Position numbers and translations under genes: made by a program. This document shows, one piece after another, positions 1-12,594 of a stretch of DNA of 64,000 bases. Location: the NCBI RefSeq assembly GCF_900187025.1, contig NZ_LT906478.1, positions 1 through 64,000 of the forward strand, given 5' to 3'. Under the pieces are notes generated by a model. That model was given only the letters and a program-made list of their open reading frames with translations, was not told where the DNA came from and ran no database searches. The stretch comes from Listeria ivanovii subsp. ivanovii. Its GTDB lineage: Bacteria > Bacillota > Bacilli > Lactobacillales > Listeriaceae. Within the stretch, counting starts at the first letter, position 1. Each line of letters opens with the position of its first letter.

Positions 1-1356
1 GTGCAATCAATTGAAGACATCTGGCAGGAAACACTGCAAATTGTCAAAAAAAATATGAGTAAACCGAGTTACGATACTTGGATGAAATCAACAACTGCTC
101 ATTCATTAGAAGGTAACACGTTTATCATTTCAGCGCCCAATAATTTTGTTCGCGATTGGTTAGAGAAAAGCTACACCCAGTTCATCGCTAACATTTTGCA
201 AGAAATAACTGGCCGCTTATTTGATGTCCGCTTTATTGATGGGGAGCAAGAAGAAAATTTTGAATACACCGTGATAAAACCCAGTCCAGCACTTGATGAA
301 GATGGTATTGAAATTGGCAAACATATGCTTAATCCGCGTTATGTTTTTGATACTTTTGTCATTGGTTCTGGTAATAGATTTGCACATGCAGCATCACTCG
401 CAGTAGCCGAAGCACCAGCGAAAGCGTACAATCCTCTCTTCATTTATGGAGGAGTTGGTCTTGGAAAAACACATTTAATGCATGCAGTTGGCCATTACGT
501 TCAACAACATAAAGATAACGCCAAAGTAATGTATCTTTCTAGTGAAAAATTCACCAATGAGTTTATTAGTTCGATTAGAGATAATAAAACCGAAGAATTT
601 CGCACAAAATATCGTAATGTGGACGTTTTACTTATTGATGATATTCAATTTTTAGCTGGTAAAGAAGGAACACAAGAGGAATTTTTCCATACTTTTAATA
701 CGCTTTATGATGAACAAAAACAAATTATTATCTCCAGTGACCGGCCACCAAAAGAAATTCCAACACTTGAAGATAGACTTAGATCTCGCTTTGAATGGGG
801 ACTAATAACCGATATTACACCTCCAGATTTAGAAACGCGGATCGCCATTTTACGTAAAAAAGCAAAAGCAGACGGCCTGGATATTCCAAATGAAGTCATG
901 CTCTATATTGCAAACCAAATTGATTCTAATATTCGTGAGCTAGAAGGTGCACTTATTCGTGTAGTCGCTTATTCTTCGCTCGTAAATAAAGATATTACAG
1001 CTGGTCTTGCAGCAGAAGCACTGAAAGACATTATCCCCTCTTCTAAATCACAAGTTATTACAATTAGTGGTATTCAAGAAACTGTGGGTGAATATTTCCA
1101 CGTACGTTTAGAAGATTTTAAAGCAAAAAAACGGACGAAAAGTATTGCTTTCCCGCGCCAAATTGCTATGTATCTTTCAAGAGAGCTTACAGACGCTTCA
1201 TTACCAAAAATCGGTGATGAATTTGGTGGACGTGATCATACAACCGTCATCCATGCACACGAAAAAATATCACAACTACTAAAAACCGACCAAGTGTTGA
1301 AAAATGACCTTGCTGAAATTGAAAAAAATTTAAGAAAAGCACAAAATATGTTTTAA
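1..1356 (+). CDS. dnaA: Chromosomal replication initiator DnaA
   Basis: 451 aa, normal length for the family, starting with GTG at the first base of the window. DnaA binds 9-mer boxes at oriC and opens the duplex as an ATP-dependent filament. The AAA+ core shows Walker [10 protein letters not shown] near residues 150-158 and Walker B LLIDDIQF near 210-217. The C-terminal box-binding domain has the signature [11 protein letters not shown] near 409-419. The N-terminal domain I starts [12 protein letters not shown]. Its own ribosome-binding site and promoter lie before the window. The next feature downstream is a cluster of DnaA boxes, as in other Firmicutes. Confidence 0.99.
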   Translation: MQSIEDIWQETLQIVKKNMSKPSYDTWMKSTTAHSLEGNTFIISAPNNFVRDWLEKSYTQFIANILQEITGRLFDVRFIDGEQEENFEYTVIKPSPALDEDGIEIGKHMLNPRYVFDTFVIGSGNRFAHAASLAVAEAPAKAYNPLFIYGGVGLGKTHLMHAVGHYVQQHKDNAKVMYLSSEKFTNEFISSIRDNKTEEFRTKYRNVDVLLIDDIQFLAGKEGTQEEFFHTFNTLYDEQKQIIISSDRPPKEIPTLEDRLRSRFEWGLITDITPPDLETRIAILRKKAKADGLDIPNEVMLYIANQIDSNIRELEGALIRVVAYSSLVNKDITAGLAAEALKDIIPSSKSQVITISGIQETVGEYFHVRLEDFKAKKRTKSIAFPRQIAMYLSRELTDASLPKIGDEFGGRDHTTVIHAHEKISQLLKTDQVLKNDLAEIEKNLRKAQNMF

Positions 1357-1550
1357 TAGACCTGTGCACAATGTGGATAACTGAAACATACTTACCCACA
1401 AGTTATCAACATGTGGAAAACTTTATGTCGCATGGCTTAAAACCTACTTATCCACAAATCCACAGGGCCTATTACTATTACTACGATTTTTTATTAATTA
1501 ATTAAAGGTTTTTGAGGCTTTACAAAATATATATAAAACGGGGGATACTC
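1357..1550. other. oriC: Replication origin oriC (dnaA-dnaN intergenic part)
   Basis: A cluster of 9-mers matches the DnaA box TTATCCACA on both strands: TGTGGATAA at 1372-1380, TTACCCACA at 1392-1400, TTATCAACA at 1403-1411, TGTGGAAAA at 1412-1420, TTATCCACA at 1448-1456 and a weaker AAATCCACA at 1456-1464. A short GC-rich step (CAGGGCC) follows, then a triplet run ATTACTATTACTAC at 1471-1484, and then AT-rich DNA. This is the layout of a Bacillus-type unwinding element: boxes, GC step, DnaA-trios and DUE. Confidence 0.93.
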
Positions 1551-2696
1551 ATGAAATTTGTTATTGAGCGTGATCGTCTTGTCCAAGCAGTAAATGAAGT
1601 TACTCGTGCCATCTCTGCAAGAACAACGATTCCAATTCTAACGGGGATAAAAATAGTCGTAAATGATGAAGGTGTTACACTAACTGGTAGTGATTCCGAT
1701 ATTTCCATTGAAGCGTTTATTCCATTAATCGAAAATGATGAAGTAATTGTGGAAGTAGAAAGTTTTGGTGGTATCGTTCTGCAATCCAAGTATTTTGGTG
1801 ATATTGTTCGTCGTTTACCAGAAGAAAATGTCGAAATTGAAGTAACTACAAATTATCAAACTAATATCAGTTCTGGCCAAGCATCATTTACACTAAATGG
1901 TCTTGATCCAATGGAATATCCTAAACTACCAGAAGTTACAGATGGTAAAAACATCAAAATTCCAATAAATGTACTTAAAAATATTATAAGACAAACTGTT
2001 TTTGCGGTTTCTGCAATCGAAGTTCGTCCTGTACTTACTGGTGTTAACTGGATTATCAAAGAAAATAAACTTAGTGCAGTTGCAACAGATAGCCATCGCC
2101 TTGCCTTGCGTGAAATTCCGCTTGAAACAGACATTGATGAAGAATATAACATTGTTATTCCAGGAAAAAGCTTAGCAGAACTAAATAAAATTTTAGATGA
2201 TGCAAGTGAATCTATCGAAATGACACTAGCTAACAACCAAATTCTTTTTAAATTAAAAAATTTATTATTCTATTCACGTTTACTCGAAGGAAGTTACCCA
2301 GATACATCTCGTTTAATACCTACTGATACAAAATCAGAATTAGTTATTAATTCGAAAGCCTTTTTACAAGCAATTGATCGTGCGTCCCTACTTGCTCGCG
2401 AAAATCGTAATAATGTGATTAAACTAATTACGCTTGATAATGGCCAAGTGGAGGTTTCTTCTAATTCACCTGAAGTTGGAAATGTTTCAGAAAATGTTTT
2501 CAGCCAAAGCTTTACAGGCGAAGAAATCAAAATATCGTTTAACGGTAAATACATGATGGACGCATTACGAGCTTTTGAAGGTGATGATATTCAAATTTCC
2601 TTCTCAGGTACAATGAGACCATTCGTACTTCGACCAAAAGATGCAACAAATCCAAATGAAATTTTACAATTAATCACGCCTGTTAGAACTTATTAA
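1551..2696 (+). CDS. dnaN: DNA polymerase III beta sliding clamp
   Basis: 381 aa from ATG 1551, which follows the purine-rich site CGGGGGATACTC. In-frame codons upstream lie in the origin and lack a ribosome-binding site. The protein starts MKFVIERDRLVQAVNEV and has the three-fold repeated clamp fold, ending in the conserved LITPVRTY. It forms the ring that tethers polymerase III to DNA and recruits other replication and repair proteins. It sits directly after oriC and is followed by a clear intrinsic terminator. Confidence 0.98.
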   Translation: MKFVIERDRLVQAVNEVTRAISARTTIPILTGIKIVVNDEGVTLTGSDSDISIEAFIPLIENDEVIVEVESFGGIVLQSKYFGDIVRRLPEENVEIEVTTNYQTNISSGQASFTLNGLDPMEYPKLPEVTDGKNIKIPINVLKNIIRQTVFAVSAIEVRPVLTGVNWIIKENKLSAVATDSHRLALREIPLETDIDEEYNIVIPGKSLAELNKILDDASESIEMTLANNQILFKLKNLLFYSRLLEGSYPDTSRLIPTDTKSELVINSKAFLQAIDRASLLARENRNNVIKLITLDNGQVEVSSNSPEVGNVSENVFSQSFTGEEIKISFNGKYMMDALRAFEGDDIQISFSGTMRPFVLRPKDATNPNEILQLITPVRTY

Positions 2697-2708
2697 TCTT
2701 TAAAAAGT

Positions 2709-2742
2709 ACATCCGTCTTGCTTCAAGGCGGATGTTTTTTTT
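2709..2742 (+). terminator. Intrinsic terminator after dnaN
   Basis: Stem ACATCCG (2709-2715) pairs with CGGATGT (2729-2735) and runs straight into eight T residues. Confidence 0.9.
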
Positions 2743-2799
2743 GTTATAGTACAGTTTTTGAATAAAAATGTATATTTATGCAATAGGAGGATTGTTAGC

Positions 2800-4143
2800 A
2801 TGATGAAAGATATGACAACTGGTAATCCAACAAAATTAATCTTTTGGTTTGCGATGCCGATGTTGATTGGGAATTTGTTTCAGCAATTTTATACAATGAT
2901 TGATGCTGTTATTGTAGGGAAATTTGTTGGTGTAGATGCACTTGCAGCTGTTGGAGCAACAAACTCAGTCAATTTTTTTATGATTTCATTGATTATTGGA
3001 CTGATGAGCGGGATTTCTGTTGTAGTAGCGCAATATTTTGGATTTAAAGATTATAATCGTTTAAAAGATGTTATTGCTACTGCAACGTATGCTGTAGTTT
3101 TTTCGGCGATTATTTTAACGATTGCGAGTGTGCTTTTAGCCAAGCCTCTCCTTATCCTACTTAGAACCCCAGCAAATATTTTAGACGATTCATCGATATT
3201 TTTAACCACCTTGTTTATCGGGATTTTGCCAATGAGCTTATATAACGGTATGGCAGCAATACTTCGGGCACTAGGAAATTCCATTACGCCATTACTTTTT
3301 TTAATATTATCTTCTCTACTAAATATTGCACTTGATTTTCTTTTTGTTGTACATATGAATATGGGAGTTCGTGGAGCTGCTATTGCTACTGTGTTATCTC
3401 AATCTGTCGCAGCGGTTTTAGTTATTTATTATGCATATCGTCATGTGCCATTTATGAGAATAGAACGAGCAAAATTCAAACTTTCTCCCCCACTATTAAA
3501 AGAAATGGTTCGAATTGGACTTCCTTCTGGTTTACAAGGATCATTTATTTCGATTGGGAATATGGCACTCCAAAGTTTAATAAATGGTTTTGGTTCTTCT
3601 GTTGTGGCGGCATATACCGCAGCTAGTCGTATCGATTCTCTTACATATCAACCAGGGATTGCCTTTGGAGCTGCTTCTTCTACTTTTGCAGGTCAAAATA
3701 TCGGCGCAGGAAAAATGGATCGTGTTCGTGAAGGTTTTTGGTCTGGAATTAAAGTTGTAACGATTATTAGTATCGCGATTACCCTTTTAGTTCAACTTTT
3801 TGCGCGACATTTTTTACTGTTATTTGTTGATGCTGGCGAGTCGGAAGTTATTGATATTGGTGTTAGTTATTTACTTATTGTGTCGCTATTTTATGTTGTT
3901 GTAGGTATTTTATTTGTTGTGAGGGAAACGTTACGCGGTACTGGGGATGCAATGGTTCCTTTGGCAATGGGGATTTTTGAGCTTGTATCAAGACTCGTGA
4001 TTGGTTTTGTATTGTCTCTTTACATTGGTTATATTGGACTCTGGTGGGCTACTCCAGTTGCATGGATTACAGCAACAATGCTCGGCGTTTGGCGATATAA
4101 ATCAGGAGCATGGAAGAAAAAGGCAGTTATCCGACGAAAATAA
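2800..4143 (+). CDS. MATE-family multidrug/cation antiporter
   Basis: 447 aa from ATG 2800, placed 8 nt after a strong TAGGAGGA site. In-frame codons further upstream have no such site. The protein begins MMKDMTTGNPTKLIFWFAMP, typical of the NorM/MatE group, and has about twelve hydrophobic segments arranged as two six-helix halves. The motif GNLFQQFYTMIDAVIVG in the first helices is characteristic. The family exports drugs or metabolites using Na+ or H+ gradients; the substrate cannot be read from the sequence. It interrupts the dnaN-yaaA-recF order usual in Bacillus, but this gene order is typical of Listeria. Confidence 0.9.
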   Translation: MMKDMTTGNPTKLIFWFAMPMLIGNLFQQFYTMIDAVIVGKFVGVDALAAVGATNSVNFFMISLIIGLMSGISVVVAQYFGFKDYNRLKDVIATATYAVVFSAIILTIASVLLAKPLLILLRTPANILDDSSIFLTTLFIGILPMSLYNGMAAILRALGNSITPLLFLILSSLLNIALDFLFVVHMNMGVRGAAIATVLSQSVAAVLVIYYAYRHVPFMRIERAKFKLSPPLLKEMVRIGLPSGLQGSFISIGNMALQSLINGFGSSVVAAYTAASRIDSLTYQPGIAFGAASSTFAGQNIGAGKMDRVREGFWSGIKVVTIISIAITLLVQLFARHFLLLFVDAGESEVIDIGVSYLLIVSLFYVVVGILFVVRETLRGTGDAMVPLAMGIFELVSRLVIGFVLSLYIGYIGLWWATPVAWITATMLGVWRYKSGAWKKKAVIRRK

Positions 4144-4256
4144 GCCTTTTAATCAAAAAACGCCTCAGAAGCTCATATTTTATTTTTTTTAATAAATAAT
4201 ATCCCCCTATTAGTTTTGCTAAAAAAAGCTGAAAAACGAATATATGAAAATATTCT

Positions 4257-4285
4257 TTGTATTATTGGCAAAACTTTAGTAAAAT
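4257..4285 (+). promoter_or_regulatory. Probable sigma-A promoter for yaaA-recF
   Basis: TTGTAT (4257-4262), a 17-base spacer and TAAAAT (4280-4285). The inferred start of transcription is about 20 nt before the yaaA coding region. Confidence 0.55.
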
Positions 4286-4313
4286 AGAAGGTAGTGATAA
4301 AAAAAGATTGGGC

Positions 4314-4544
4314 GTGAAATTTTTGGCTGAAACAGTAAAGATAAATAGCGAGTTCGTAACGCTTGGTCAACTTTTACAAATGATTGATGTAGTTTCAACT
4401 GGTGGAATGGCGAAAGCGTATCTTAGTGAAAATACAATTTATGTCAATGGAGAGCAAGATAACCGCCGGGGGAAAAAGCTTCGTAATGGCGATGTAGTCC
4501 TTGTTCCTGGTATTGGCAAAGTGAAAATTGAACAAGGGAAATAG
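4314..4544 (+). CDS. yaaA: S4-domain RNA-binding protein YaaA
   Basis: 76 aa if translation begins at GTG 4314; TTG 4308 or TTG 4323 are alternatives, because no strong ribosome-binding site decides the start. The protein is a single S4-like domain. It contains LGQLLQM, GGMAKAYLSE and VNGEQDNRRGKKLRNGD, the standard pattern of the small YaaA/RlbA family found between dnaN and recF. S4 domains bind structured RNA, and members have been linked to ribosome assembly. Only 3 nt separate it from recF, so the two are cotranscribed. Confidence 0.9.
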   Translation: MKFLAETVKINSEFVTLGQLLQMIDVVSTGGMAKAYLSENTIYVNGEQDNRRGKKLRNGDVVLVPGIGKVKIEQGK

Positions 4545-4547
4545 CAG

Positions 4548-5660
4548 ATGCATTTAGAAAGCATTGTTTTAAGGAATTTCCGAAATTATGAAAACTTAGA
4601 ACTTGAATTTTCCCCATCTGTAAATGTTTTTCTTGGAGAGAATGCACAAGGTAAAACAAATCTTTTAGAGGCTGTGTTAATGTTAGCTCTTGCCAAATCT
4701 CATCGGACAACTAATGATAAAGACTTTATTATGTGGGAAAAAGAAGAAGCTAAGATGGAAGGTCGGATAATGAAGCGCGGACAAACCGTACCATTAGAGC
4801 TAACCATCACACAAAAAGGCAAGCGTGCAAAAGTAAATCATTTGGAACAAAAGAAACTTAGTCAGTATGTTGGTAACTTAAACGTGGTTATTTTTGCGCC
4901 AGAAGATTTATCTCTTGTAAAAGGTGCTCCAGGAATTAGACGCCGTTTTTTGAATATGGAAATAGGACAAATGCAGCCGATTTACTTGCACAATTTAAGT
5001 GAATATCAGCGGATTTTGCAGCAGCGAAACCAATATTTAAAAATGTTGCAAATGAAACGTAAAGTAGATCCAATTTTGCTGGATATCTTGACAGAGCAGT
5101 TCGCTGATGTTGCCATTAATTTGACAAAAAGACGCGCTGATTTCATTCGAAAATTAGAAGCTTACGCGGCGCCTATTCACAACCAAATTTCGCGCGGCTT
5201 AGAAACGCTTAAAATCGAGTATAAAGCTTCCGTGACACTAACTGGCGATGACCCAGAAGTATGGAAAGCCGACTTGCTCCAAAAAATGGAATCAATCAAA
5301 CAAAGAGAAATCGACCGTGGTGTCACGCTTATTGGACCACATCGGGATGATTCTCTGTTTTATATTAATGGGCAAAATGTGCAGGATTTTGGTTCACAAG
5401 GACAACAAAGGACAACGGCGCTTTCGATTAAATTAGCCGAAATTGACCTTATCCACGAAGAAACTGGCGAATATCCCGTCCTTCTGCTTGACGATGTTTT
5501 AAGTGAACTAGATGATTATCGTCAGTCGCACTTACTTGGAGCTATTGAAGGAAAAGTACAAACCTTTGTAACAACAACAAGTACAAGCGGAATCGACCAT
5601 GATACGCTAAAACAAGCAACTACTTTTTATGTAGAAAAAGGTACAGTAAAAAAATCCTAA
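4548..5660 (+). CDS. recF: DNA replication and repair protein RecF
   Basis: 370 aa SMC-like ATPase that helps load RecA at single-strand gaps through RecFOR. The Walker A motif GENAQGKTN is near residue 31. The C-terminal signature region [10 protein letters not shown] and Walker [13 protein letters not shown] are intact. The start [20 protein letters not shown] is typical for the family. It follows yaaA by 3 nt and precedes gyrB, the conserved origin arrangement. Confidence 0.98.
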   Translation: MHLESIVLRNFRNYENLELEFSPSVNVFLGENAQGKTNLLEAVLMLALAKSHRTTNDKDFIMWEKEEAKMEGRIMKRGQTVPLELTITQKGKRAKVNHLEQKKLSQYVGNLNVVIFAPEDLSLVKGAPGIRRRFLNMEIGQMQPIYLHNLSEYQRILQQRNQYLKMLQMKRKVDPILLDILTEQFADVAINLTKRRADFIRKLEAYAAPIHNQISRGLETLKIEYKASVTLTGDDPEVWKADLLQKMESIKQREIDRGVTLIGPHRDDSLFYINGQNVQDFGSQGQQRTTALSIKLAEIDLIHEETGEYPVLLLDDVLSELDDYRQSHLLGAIEGKVQTFVTTTSTSGIDHDTLKQATTFYVEKGTVKKS

Positions 5661-5705
5661 TCTAGGTTAATATAATTTGATGAAAAAGAAAGTGCGGTGG
5701 AATAA

Positions 5706-7649
<1,944 letters not shown>

Positions 7650-7744
7650 TAAATATTTCCTGGGTAATAAATTTAGTTATTAATTGTTTTTAAAAGGTTT
7701 GAACTAGCTTCAGCCTTACTTTTGAAAGGGAGGTTTCTCTAACA

Positions 7745-10270
7745 ATGGCAGAAACACCAAATCAACGAATAACAGAGATAAACTTAAATAAAGAAATGCG
7801 GACATCATTCTTAGACTATGCAATGAGTGTAATTGTTGCCCGTGCCCTACCAGATGTTCGTGACGGATTAAAACCAGTTCACCGTCGTATTTTATATGCG
7901 ATGAATGACCTTGGGATGACATCGGATAAAGCATATAAGAAATCAGCTCGTATTGTTGGGGAAGTTATTGGTAAATATCACCCACATGGCGATACAGCAG
8001 TTTATTTTACAATGGTACGGATGGCGCAAGATTTTAGTTATCGTAATATGCTAGTTGACGGACATGGTAACTTTGGTTCGGTCGATGGAGATATGGCGGC
8101 AGCGATGCGTTATACAGAAGCGCGGATGTCAAAAATCTCAATGGAACTACTTCGAGATATTAACAAAGATACAATTGATTACGCAGATAACTATGATGGT
8201 TCTGAGCGGGAGCCAGTTATTTTACCAGCTCGTTTCCCTAACTTACTTGTCAATGGTTCGTCAGGTATTGCGGTTGGTATGGCGACAAACATCCCTACCC
8301 ACCATCTTGGTGAAGTAATTGACGGTGTTTTGGCGCTTAGTAATGATCCTGATATTAGCATTCGCGAATTAATGGAGTATATCCCTGGACCAGATTTTCC
8401 AACAGCTGGGATGATTATGGGTCGTAGCGGAATTCGTCGTGCTTATGAAAGTGGACGTGGCTCGATTACCGTTCGTGGTCGTGTGGATATTGAAGAAAAG
8501 AAAAATGGTAAGGAAACAATTGTTATTACAGAAATTCCTTATCAAGTAAATAAAGCACGTCTAGTTGAGCGTATCGCGGAACTTGCTCGTGAGAAAAAAA
8601 TTGATGGAATTACTTCTCTAAATGATGAGTCTGACCGCTCTGGAATGCGCATTGTTATAGAAGTTCGTCGTGACATTAGCGCTAGTGTAATCGTGAATAA
8701 TTTATTCAAAATGACTGCTTTACAAACGACTTTCGGTATTAATATGTTAGCACTTGTAGATAATCATCCAAAAGTGCTTAATTTAAAAGAAATTCTTTAT
8801 CATTATTTAGAACACCAAAAAGTAGTTATTCGTCGCCGGACTGAGTTTGAGCTTCGTAAAGCAGAAGCGCGGGCTCATATCTTAGAAGGTTTACGAATTG
8901 CACTTGATAATATTGATGCGATTATTAAATTAATTCGTGGATCAAAAACATCCGATGTTGCAAAAGAAGGTTTGATGACACAATTCAATCTTTCTGACAA
9001 ACAAGCGCAAGCCATTTTAGATATGCGTTTGCAACGTTTAACAGGTTTAGAACGCGAAAAAATTGAAGAAGAATACCAAAACTTAGTAGCATTAATTAAC
9101 GATTTAAAAGCAATTTTAGCTGATGATGAACGTATTCTTGAAATCATTCGTGAAGAATTAGAAGAAATCAAAGTTAAATATGCGGATAAACGTCGTACGG
9201 AAATTTTAGCTGGTGATTTAGTCAGCTTGGAAGACGAAGATTTAATCCCAGAAGAAGAAGTAGCGATTACTTTGACTAAACGTGGTTATATCAAGCGTCT
9301 ACCACTATCAACTTATCGTAGTCAACGTCGTGGTGGTCGTGGTATTCAAGGTATGTCAACTCATGAAGATGATTTTGTAGAACACCTTGTAGCGACAAGC
9401 ACACATGATACACTACTATTCTTTACCAATACAGGGAAAGTTTACCGTTCGAAAGGTTATGAAGTACCTGAATATGGTCGTACAGCGAAAGGTATTCCAA
9501 TCATCAACTTACTTGGTATCGAAAGCCAAGAGCAAGTGAATGCTGTAATTAACTTATCTGAATTCACGGATGACAGCTACCTGTTCTTTACAACTAAACA
9601 CGGTGTCGTGAAACGTACTACCCTTTCTCAATTTGCGAAAATTCGCCAAAGCGGTCTCCGTGCGGTAGAACTTCGTGAAAATGACGAACTGATTTCTGTA
9701 CAAATGACTGATGGCACTAAAAACATGATTATCGCAACGAAACATGGCCAATCAATCTATTTCCCAGAAGAAAATATTCGGGTAATGGGTCGTACAGCTG
9801 CTGGGGTTCGTGGTATCAGACTTCGTGAAGACGATGAAGTTATCGGTATGGAAGTACTTGAAGACGATGAAAAAGTGTTAGTTGTAACAGAAAAAGGTTA
9901 CGGCAAACAAACGCCAGCTTCCCAGTATCCGCTTCGTAACCGTGGTGGTATGGGTGTTAAAACCGTTACAATTACCGAGAAAAACGGAAATCTTGTAGCT
10001 ATGAAGACAGTTACAGGTGAAGAAGACTTAATGCTCATGACAGTAAGTGGCGTATTAATTCGTTTCGAAATTGATACAGTATCACAAACTGGCCGTAGCG
10101 CAATGGGTGTTAAACTAATTCGCCTTGATGAAGACGAAAAAGTAGCCACTGTAGCAAAAGTTCCAAAAGAAGAAGACATAGAACTTGAGGAAGAAATTGA
10201 CGAAACCCTCATCACCCAAGTACCTGATGAAAGTTTTGAAGATGCTCCTGGAAGTGACATAGAAGAATAG
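7745..10270 (+). CDS. gyrA: DNA gyrase subunit A
   Basis: 841 aa, full length, after an AAAGGGAGG site. The breakage-reunion domain holds the catalytic Tyr in [10 protein letters not shown]. The C-terminal half is the beta-pinwheel that wraps DNA, including the GyrA box QRRGGRG and repeated blade motifs, and ends in a long acidic tail. The quinolone-resistance region reads [12 protein letters not shown], so the residues equivalent to E. coli Ser83 and Asp87 are Thr84 and Phe88 (see findings). It works with GyrB from the adjacent gene. Confidence 0.99.
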   Translation: MAETPNQRITEINLNKEMRTSFLDYAMSVIVARALPDVRDGLKPVHRRILYAMNDLGMTSDKAYKKSARIVGEVIGKYHPHGDTAVYFTMVRMAQDFSYRNMLVDGHGNFGSVDGDMAAAMRYTEARMSKISMELLRDINKDTIDYADNYDGSEREPVILPARFPNLLVNGSSGIAVGMATNIPTHHLGEVIDGVLALSNDPDISIRELMEYIPGPDFPTAGMIMGRSGIRRAYESGRGSITVRGRVDIEEKKNGKETIVITEIPYQVNKARLVERIAELAREKKIDGITSLNDESDRSGMRIVIEVRRDISASVIVNNLFKMTALQTTFGINMLALVDNHPKVLNLKEILYHYLEHQKVVIRRRTEFELRKAEARAHILEGLRIALDNIDAIIKLIRGSKTSDVAKEGLMTQFNLSDKQAQAILDMRLQRLTGLEREKIEEEYQNLVALINDLKAILADDERILEIIREELEEIKVKYADKRRTEILAGDLVSLEDEDLIPEEEVAITLTKRGYIKRLPLSTYRSQRRGGRGIQGMSTHEDDFVEHLVATSTHDTLLFFTNTGKVYRSKGYEVPEYGRTAKGIPIINLLGIESQEQVNAVINLSEFTDDSYLFFTTKHGVVKRTTLSQFAKIRQSGLRAVELRENDELISVQMTDGTKNMIIATKHGQSIYFPEENIRVMGRTAAGVRGIRLREDDEVIGMEVLEDDEKVLVVTEKGYGKQTPASQYPLRNRGGMGVKTVTITEKNGNLVAMKTVTGEEDLMLMTVSGVLIRFEIDTVSQTGRSAMGVKLIRLDEDEKVATVAKVPKEEDIELEEEIDETLITQVPDESFEDAPGSDIEE

Positions 10271-10275
10271 AAACG

Positions 10276-10326
10276 AAGCTGGAAAACAATCTAATTTTTG
10301 AATTAGGATGATTTTCCAGCTTTTTT
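10276..10326 (+). terminator. Intrinsic terminator after gyrA
   Basis: Long stem: AAGCTGGAAAA (10276-10286) pairs with TTTTCCAGCTT (10312-10322), with an inner ATCTAAT/ATTAGGAT helix, followed by a T run. Confidence 0.9.
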
Positions 10327-10402
10327 AGTGGTCAAAAGCGCAATTTGGCTATAAATTATGTATAATATCTGTAATACGTCTAAAAAGGGAAGAGTTGTAA
10401 CT

Positions 10403-11917
10403 ATGCGTAAACTGATTCAATTTATTGTTATCGCGGTTGTTTTAACATTAGTGGAATATCTTTTAATCACTCAAGCAGCTACTTTATTTTTAATTTCGAG
10501 TATAATCATTCAATTATGTGGTGTCATTATTGCCATTAGATTGTTATTATTTGATCAACGGAATACTAGCTCAAAAATTGCTTGGATTGCTGTCATTTTT
10601 GTATTACCAGTATTAGGAACAATAAGTTATTTAGTCTTCGGTCGAAATCCAGCAACAAGAATATTCACACCTGCTCAAATAACAGAAAAAGAAAAATTAA
10701 TTGAAGCGATTCATGCAATTCCAAATAACACAGATGAAAAATTACCACAACTATCAAAAAGAATAGCGCATTTAACATCGATTGAACCGATTAAAGGAAA
10801 TAAAATAGAAATCCTAACAAATGGTGAAGAAACTTTTCCAGTGCTTCTAGACGCGCTGAGAAAGGCTGAAAACCACATTCACATCCAATACTATATTTTC
10901 AAAACGGATGAAATTTCTACGGAGATTCGTGATATTTTAGTAGAAAGAGCTAAAGATGGCGTGGAAGTTCGCTTTATGTTTGACGGACTGGGTTCAAGTA
11001 AATTGAAAAAAGATTTTTTGAAACCTTTAACGGATGTTGGTGTAGAGATTCATGCATTTGATCCGGTTACTTCACCATGGATTGTACGTACAGCAAATTT
11101 AAGAAATCACCGTAAAATTGTTGTCATTGATGGACAAATTGGCTTTACAGGTGGCCTTAATATTGGAGAAGAATATCGTTCCAATACGCCAGATTTTCGT
11201 GTTTGGCGTGACACACACATGAAAATAACAGGCCAAGCAGTTATTGAATTACAGGAATCTTTCTTGAATGACTGGGTCTATATGGAAAATAAAAAGGGAG
11301 CTTCAGAAAAATTTATTAATGAAGCTGGACTAAAACAATACTTTTCACCAGTTGATATGGGTGATGACTGGGCTCAAGTGATTTACGGTGGACCCTACGA
11401 CAAAGAAAAATGGGTTCGCGATTCAATGCTTGATTTAATGGACTCTGCAAAAGAATCAGTTTGGATAGTATCTCCTTATTTTGTACCTGATGAAGAAGCT
11501 CTAGCGGTTATTCGCCGAGTAGCACTTAGTGGCATAGATGTTCGTGTCATTATTCCAGGAAAAGGCGACCGAGGAATATCTTTCCACGGAAGTAATGCAT
11601 ATGTGAAAACAATGATTGAAGCGGGAGCAAAAATGTATGCTTATCAAGATGACTCTTTTGTTCATGCAAAAGCAATGTTAGTAGATGGAACACTTGCAGC
11701 AGTTGGTACAGCTAATTTTGATGTGCGTAGTTTTAGATTGAATCATGAATTAATGGTGTTCTTATACGACGAAAGTGAAGCAATTCAGCATCTAAAACGT
11801 GACTTTAAGAAAGATTTTGAAGATAGTCGACTGTTTACGATGAAAGACATGGAAGAAAAAACGACTATGACTCGTATAAAAGAAGTACTTTCAAGTTTGC
11901 TATCACCAATTTTATAA
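10403..11917 (+). CDS. cls: Cardiolipin synthase
   Basis: 504 aa from ATG 10403, which has an AAGGGAAGAG site; the upstream in-frame ATG lacks one. Two N-terminal membrane helices are followed by two phospholipase D motifs: HRKIVVIDGQIGFTGG near residue 235 and HAKAMLVDGTLAAVGTANFD near 417. The enzyme condenses phosphatidylglycerol molecules into cardiolipin at the membrane. It stands between gyrA and a polyamine acetyltransferase gene 15 nt downstream, with which it is probably cotranscribed. Confidence 0.95.
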   Translation: MRKLIQFIVIAVVLTLVEYLLITQAATLFLISSIIIQLCGVIIAIRLLLFDQRNTSSKIAWIAVIFVLPVLGTISYLVFGRNPATRIFTPAQITEKEKLIEAIHAIPNNTDEKLPQLSKRIAHLTSIEPIKGNKIEILTNGEETFPVLLDALRKAENHIHIQYYIFKTDEISTEIRDILVERAKDGVEVRFMFDGLGSSKLKKDFLKPLTDVGVEIHAFDPVTSPWIVRTANLRNHRKIVVIDGQIGFTGGLNIGEEYRSNTPDFRVWRDTHMKITGQAVIELQESFLNDWVYMENKKGASEKFINEAGLKQYFSPVDMGDDWAQVIYGGPYDKEKWVRDSMLDLMDSAKESVWIVSPYFVPDEEALAVIRRVALSGIDVRVIIPGKGDRGISFHGSNAYVKTMIEAGAKMYAYQDDSFVHAKAMLVDGTLAAVGTANFDVRSFRLNHELMVFLYDESEAIQHLKRDFKKDFEDSRLFTMKDMEEKTTMTRIKEVLSSLLSPIL

Positions 11918-11932
11918 TTTAGGAGTGGAAAA

Positions 11933-12451
11933 ATGAGTGGAGATTTAAAACTTAGGCCGCTTGAACGAGAAGATTTAAAATTTGTTCACCGGTTAAATAA
12001 TGATGCGAAAATAATGTCTTATTGGTTTGAAGAGCCGTATGAGGCGTTTGTCGAACTTCAAGAGTTATATGATAAGCACATTCACGATCAATCAGAGCGC
12101 CGTTTTATATTAGAGTTAGATGGTCAGATGGTTGGATTAGTAGAGTTGATGGAAATTGATTATATTCACCGAAGAACGGAATTTCAAATTATTATTGATC
12201 CTAAGTTTCAAGGTCATGGGTACGCGGTATCTGCCACGAAACTTGCGATGAAGTACGCTTTTCACGTGCTAAATATGCATAAATTATATTTAGTTGTCGA
12301 TAAAGTAAATGAAAAAGCAATTCATGTTTATGAAAAAGTTGGTTTTATTCGTGAAGGTGAATTAATCGATGAATTTTTTGTTGATGGAACTTACCATGAT
12401 GCGATTCGAATGTGTCTGTTTCAGCATCAATACAAAGAAATGGATATGTAA
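11933..12451 (+). CDS. speG: SpeG-like spermidine/polyamine N-acetyltransferase
   Basis: 172 aa GNAT-fold protein. It closely resembles E. coli SpeG along its length, including [45 protein letters not shown] and the C-terminal [11 protein letters not shown]. The acetyl-CoA binding region is [15 protein letters not shown]. SpeG transfers an acetyl group to spermidine or spermine and so lowers polyamine toxicity. A GGAGTGG site precedes ATG 11933. The window also encodes agmatine-to-putrescine enzymes, but nothing shows that the two are regulated together. Confidence 0.9.
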   Translation: MSGDLKLRPLEREDLKFVHRLNNDAKIMSYWFEEPYEAFVELQELYDKHIHDQSERRFILELDGQMVGLVELMEIDYIHRRTEFQIIIDPKFQGHGYAVSATKLAMKYAFHVLNMHKLYLVVDKVNEKAIHVYEKVGFIREGELIDEFFVDGTYHDAIRMCLFQHQYKEMDM

Positions 12452-12454
12452 ATA

Positions 12455-12495
12455 AATGATTGGCACTGGAAAAGTTAGTGCCAGTCATTGTTTTG
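12455..12495 (+). terminator. Terminator between speG-like gene and mevalonate operon
   Basis: AATGATTGGCACT (12455-12467) pairs with AGTGCCAGTCATT (12477-12489), one mismatch, and is followed by GTTTT. Confidence 0.75.
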
Positions 12496-12594
12496 GCTTG
12501 GAAAAAGTTCTATAATAAGGTTTTAGTGAAAAAATTATGGTATCATGAAGTATTAAAAGTTGTATTATTTAGATGGAGAAAGGATTGGCGCACA

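Noticed and set aside
12460-12594. N-terminal extension of mevalonate kinase by 45 residues
   Set aside because: The open frame crosses a terminator and the ribosome-binding site; the family starts at the TTG at 12595.
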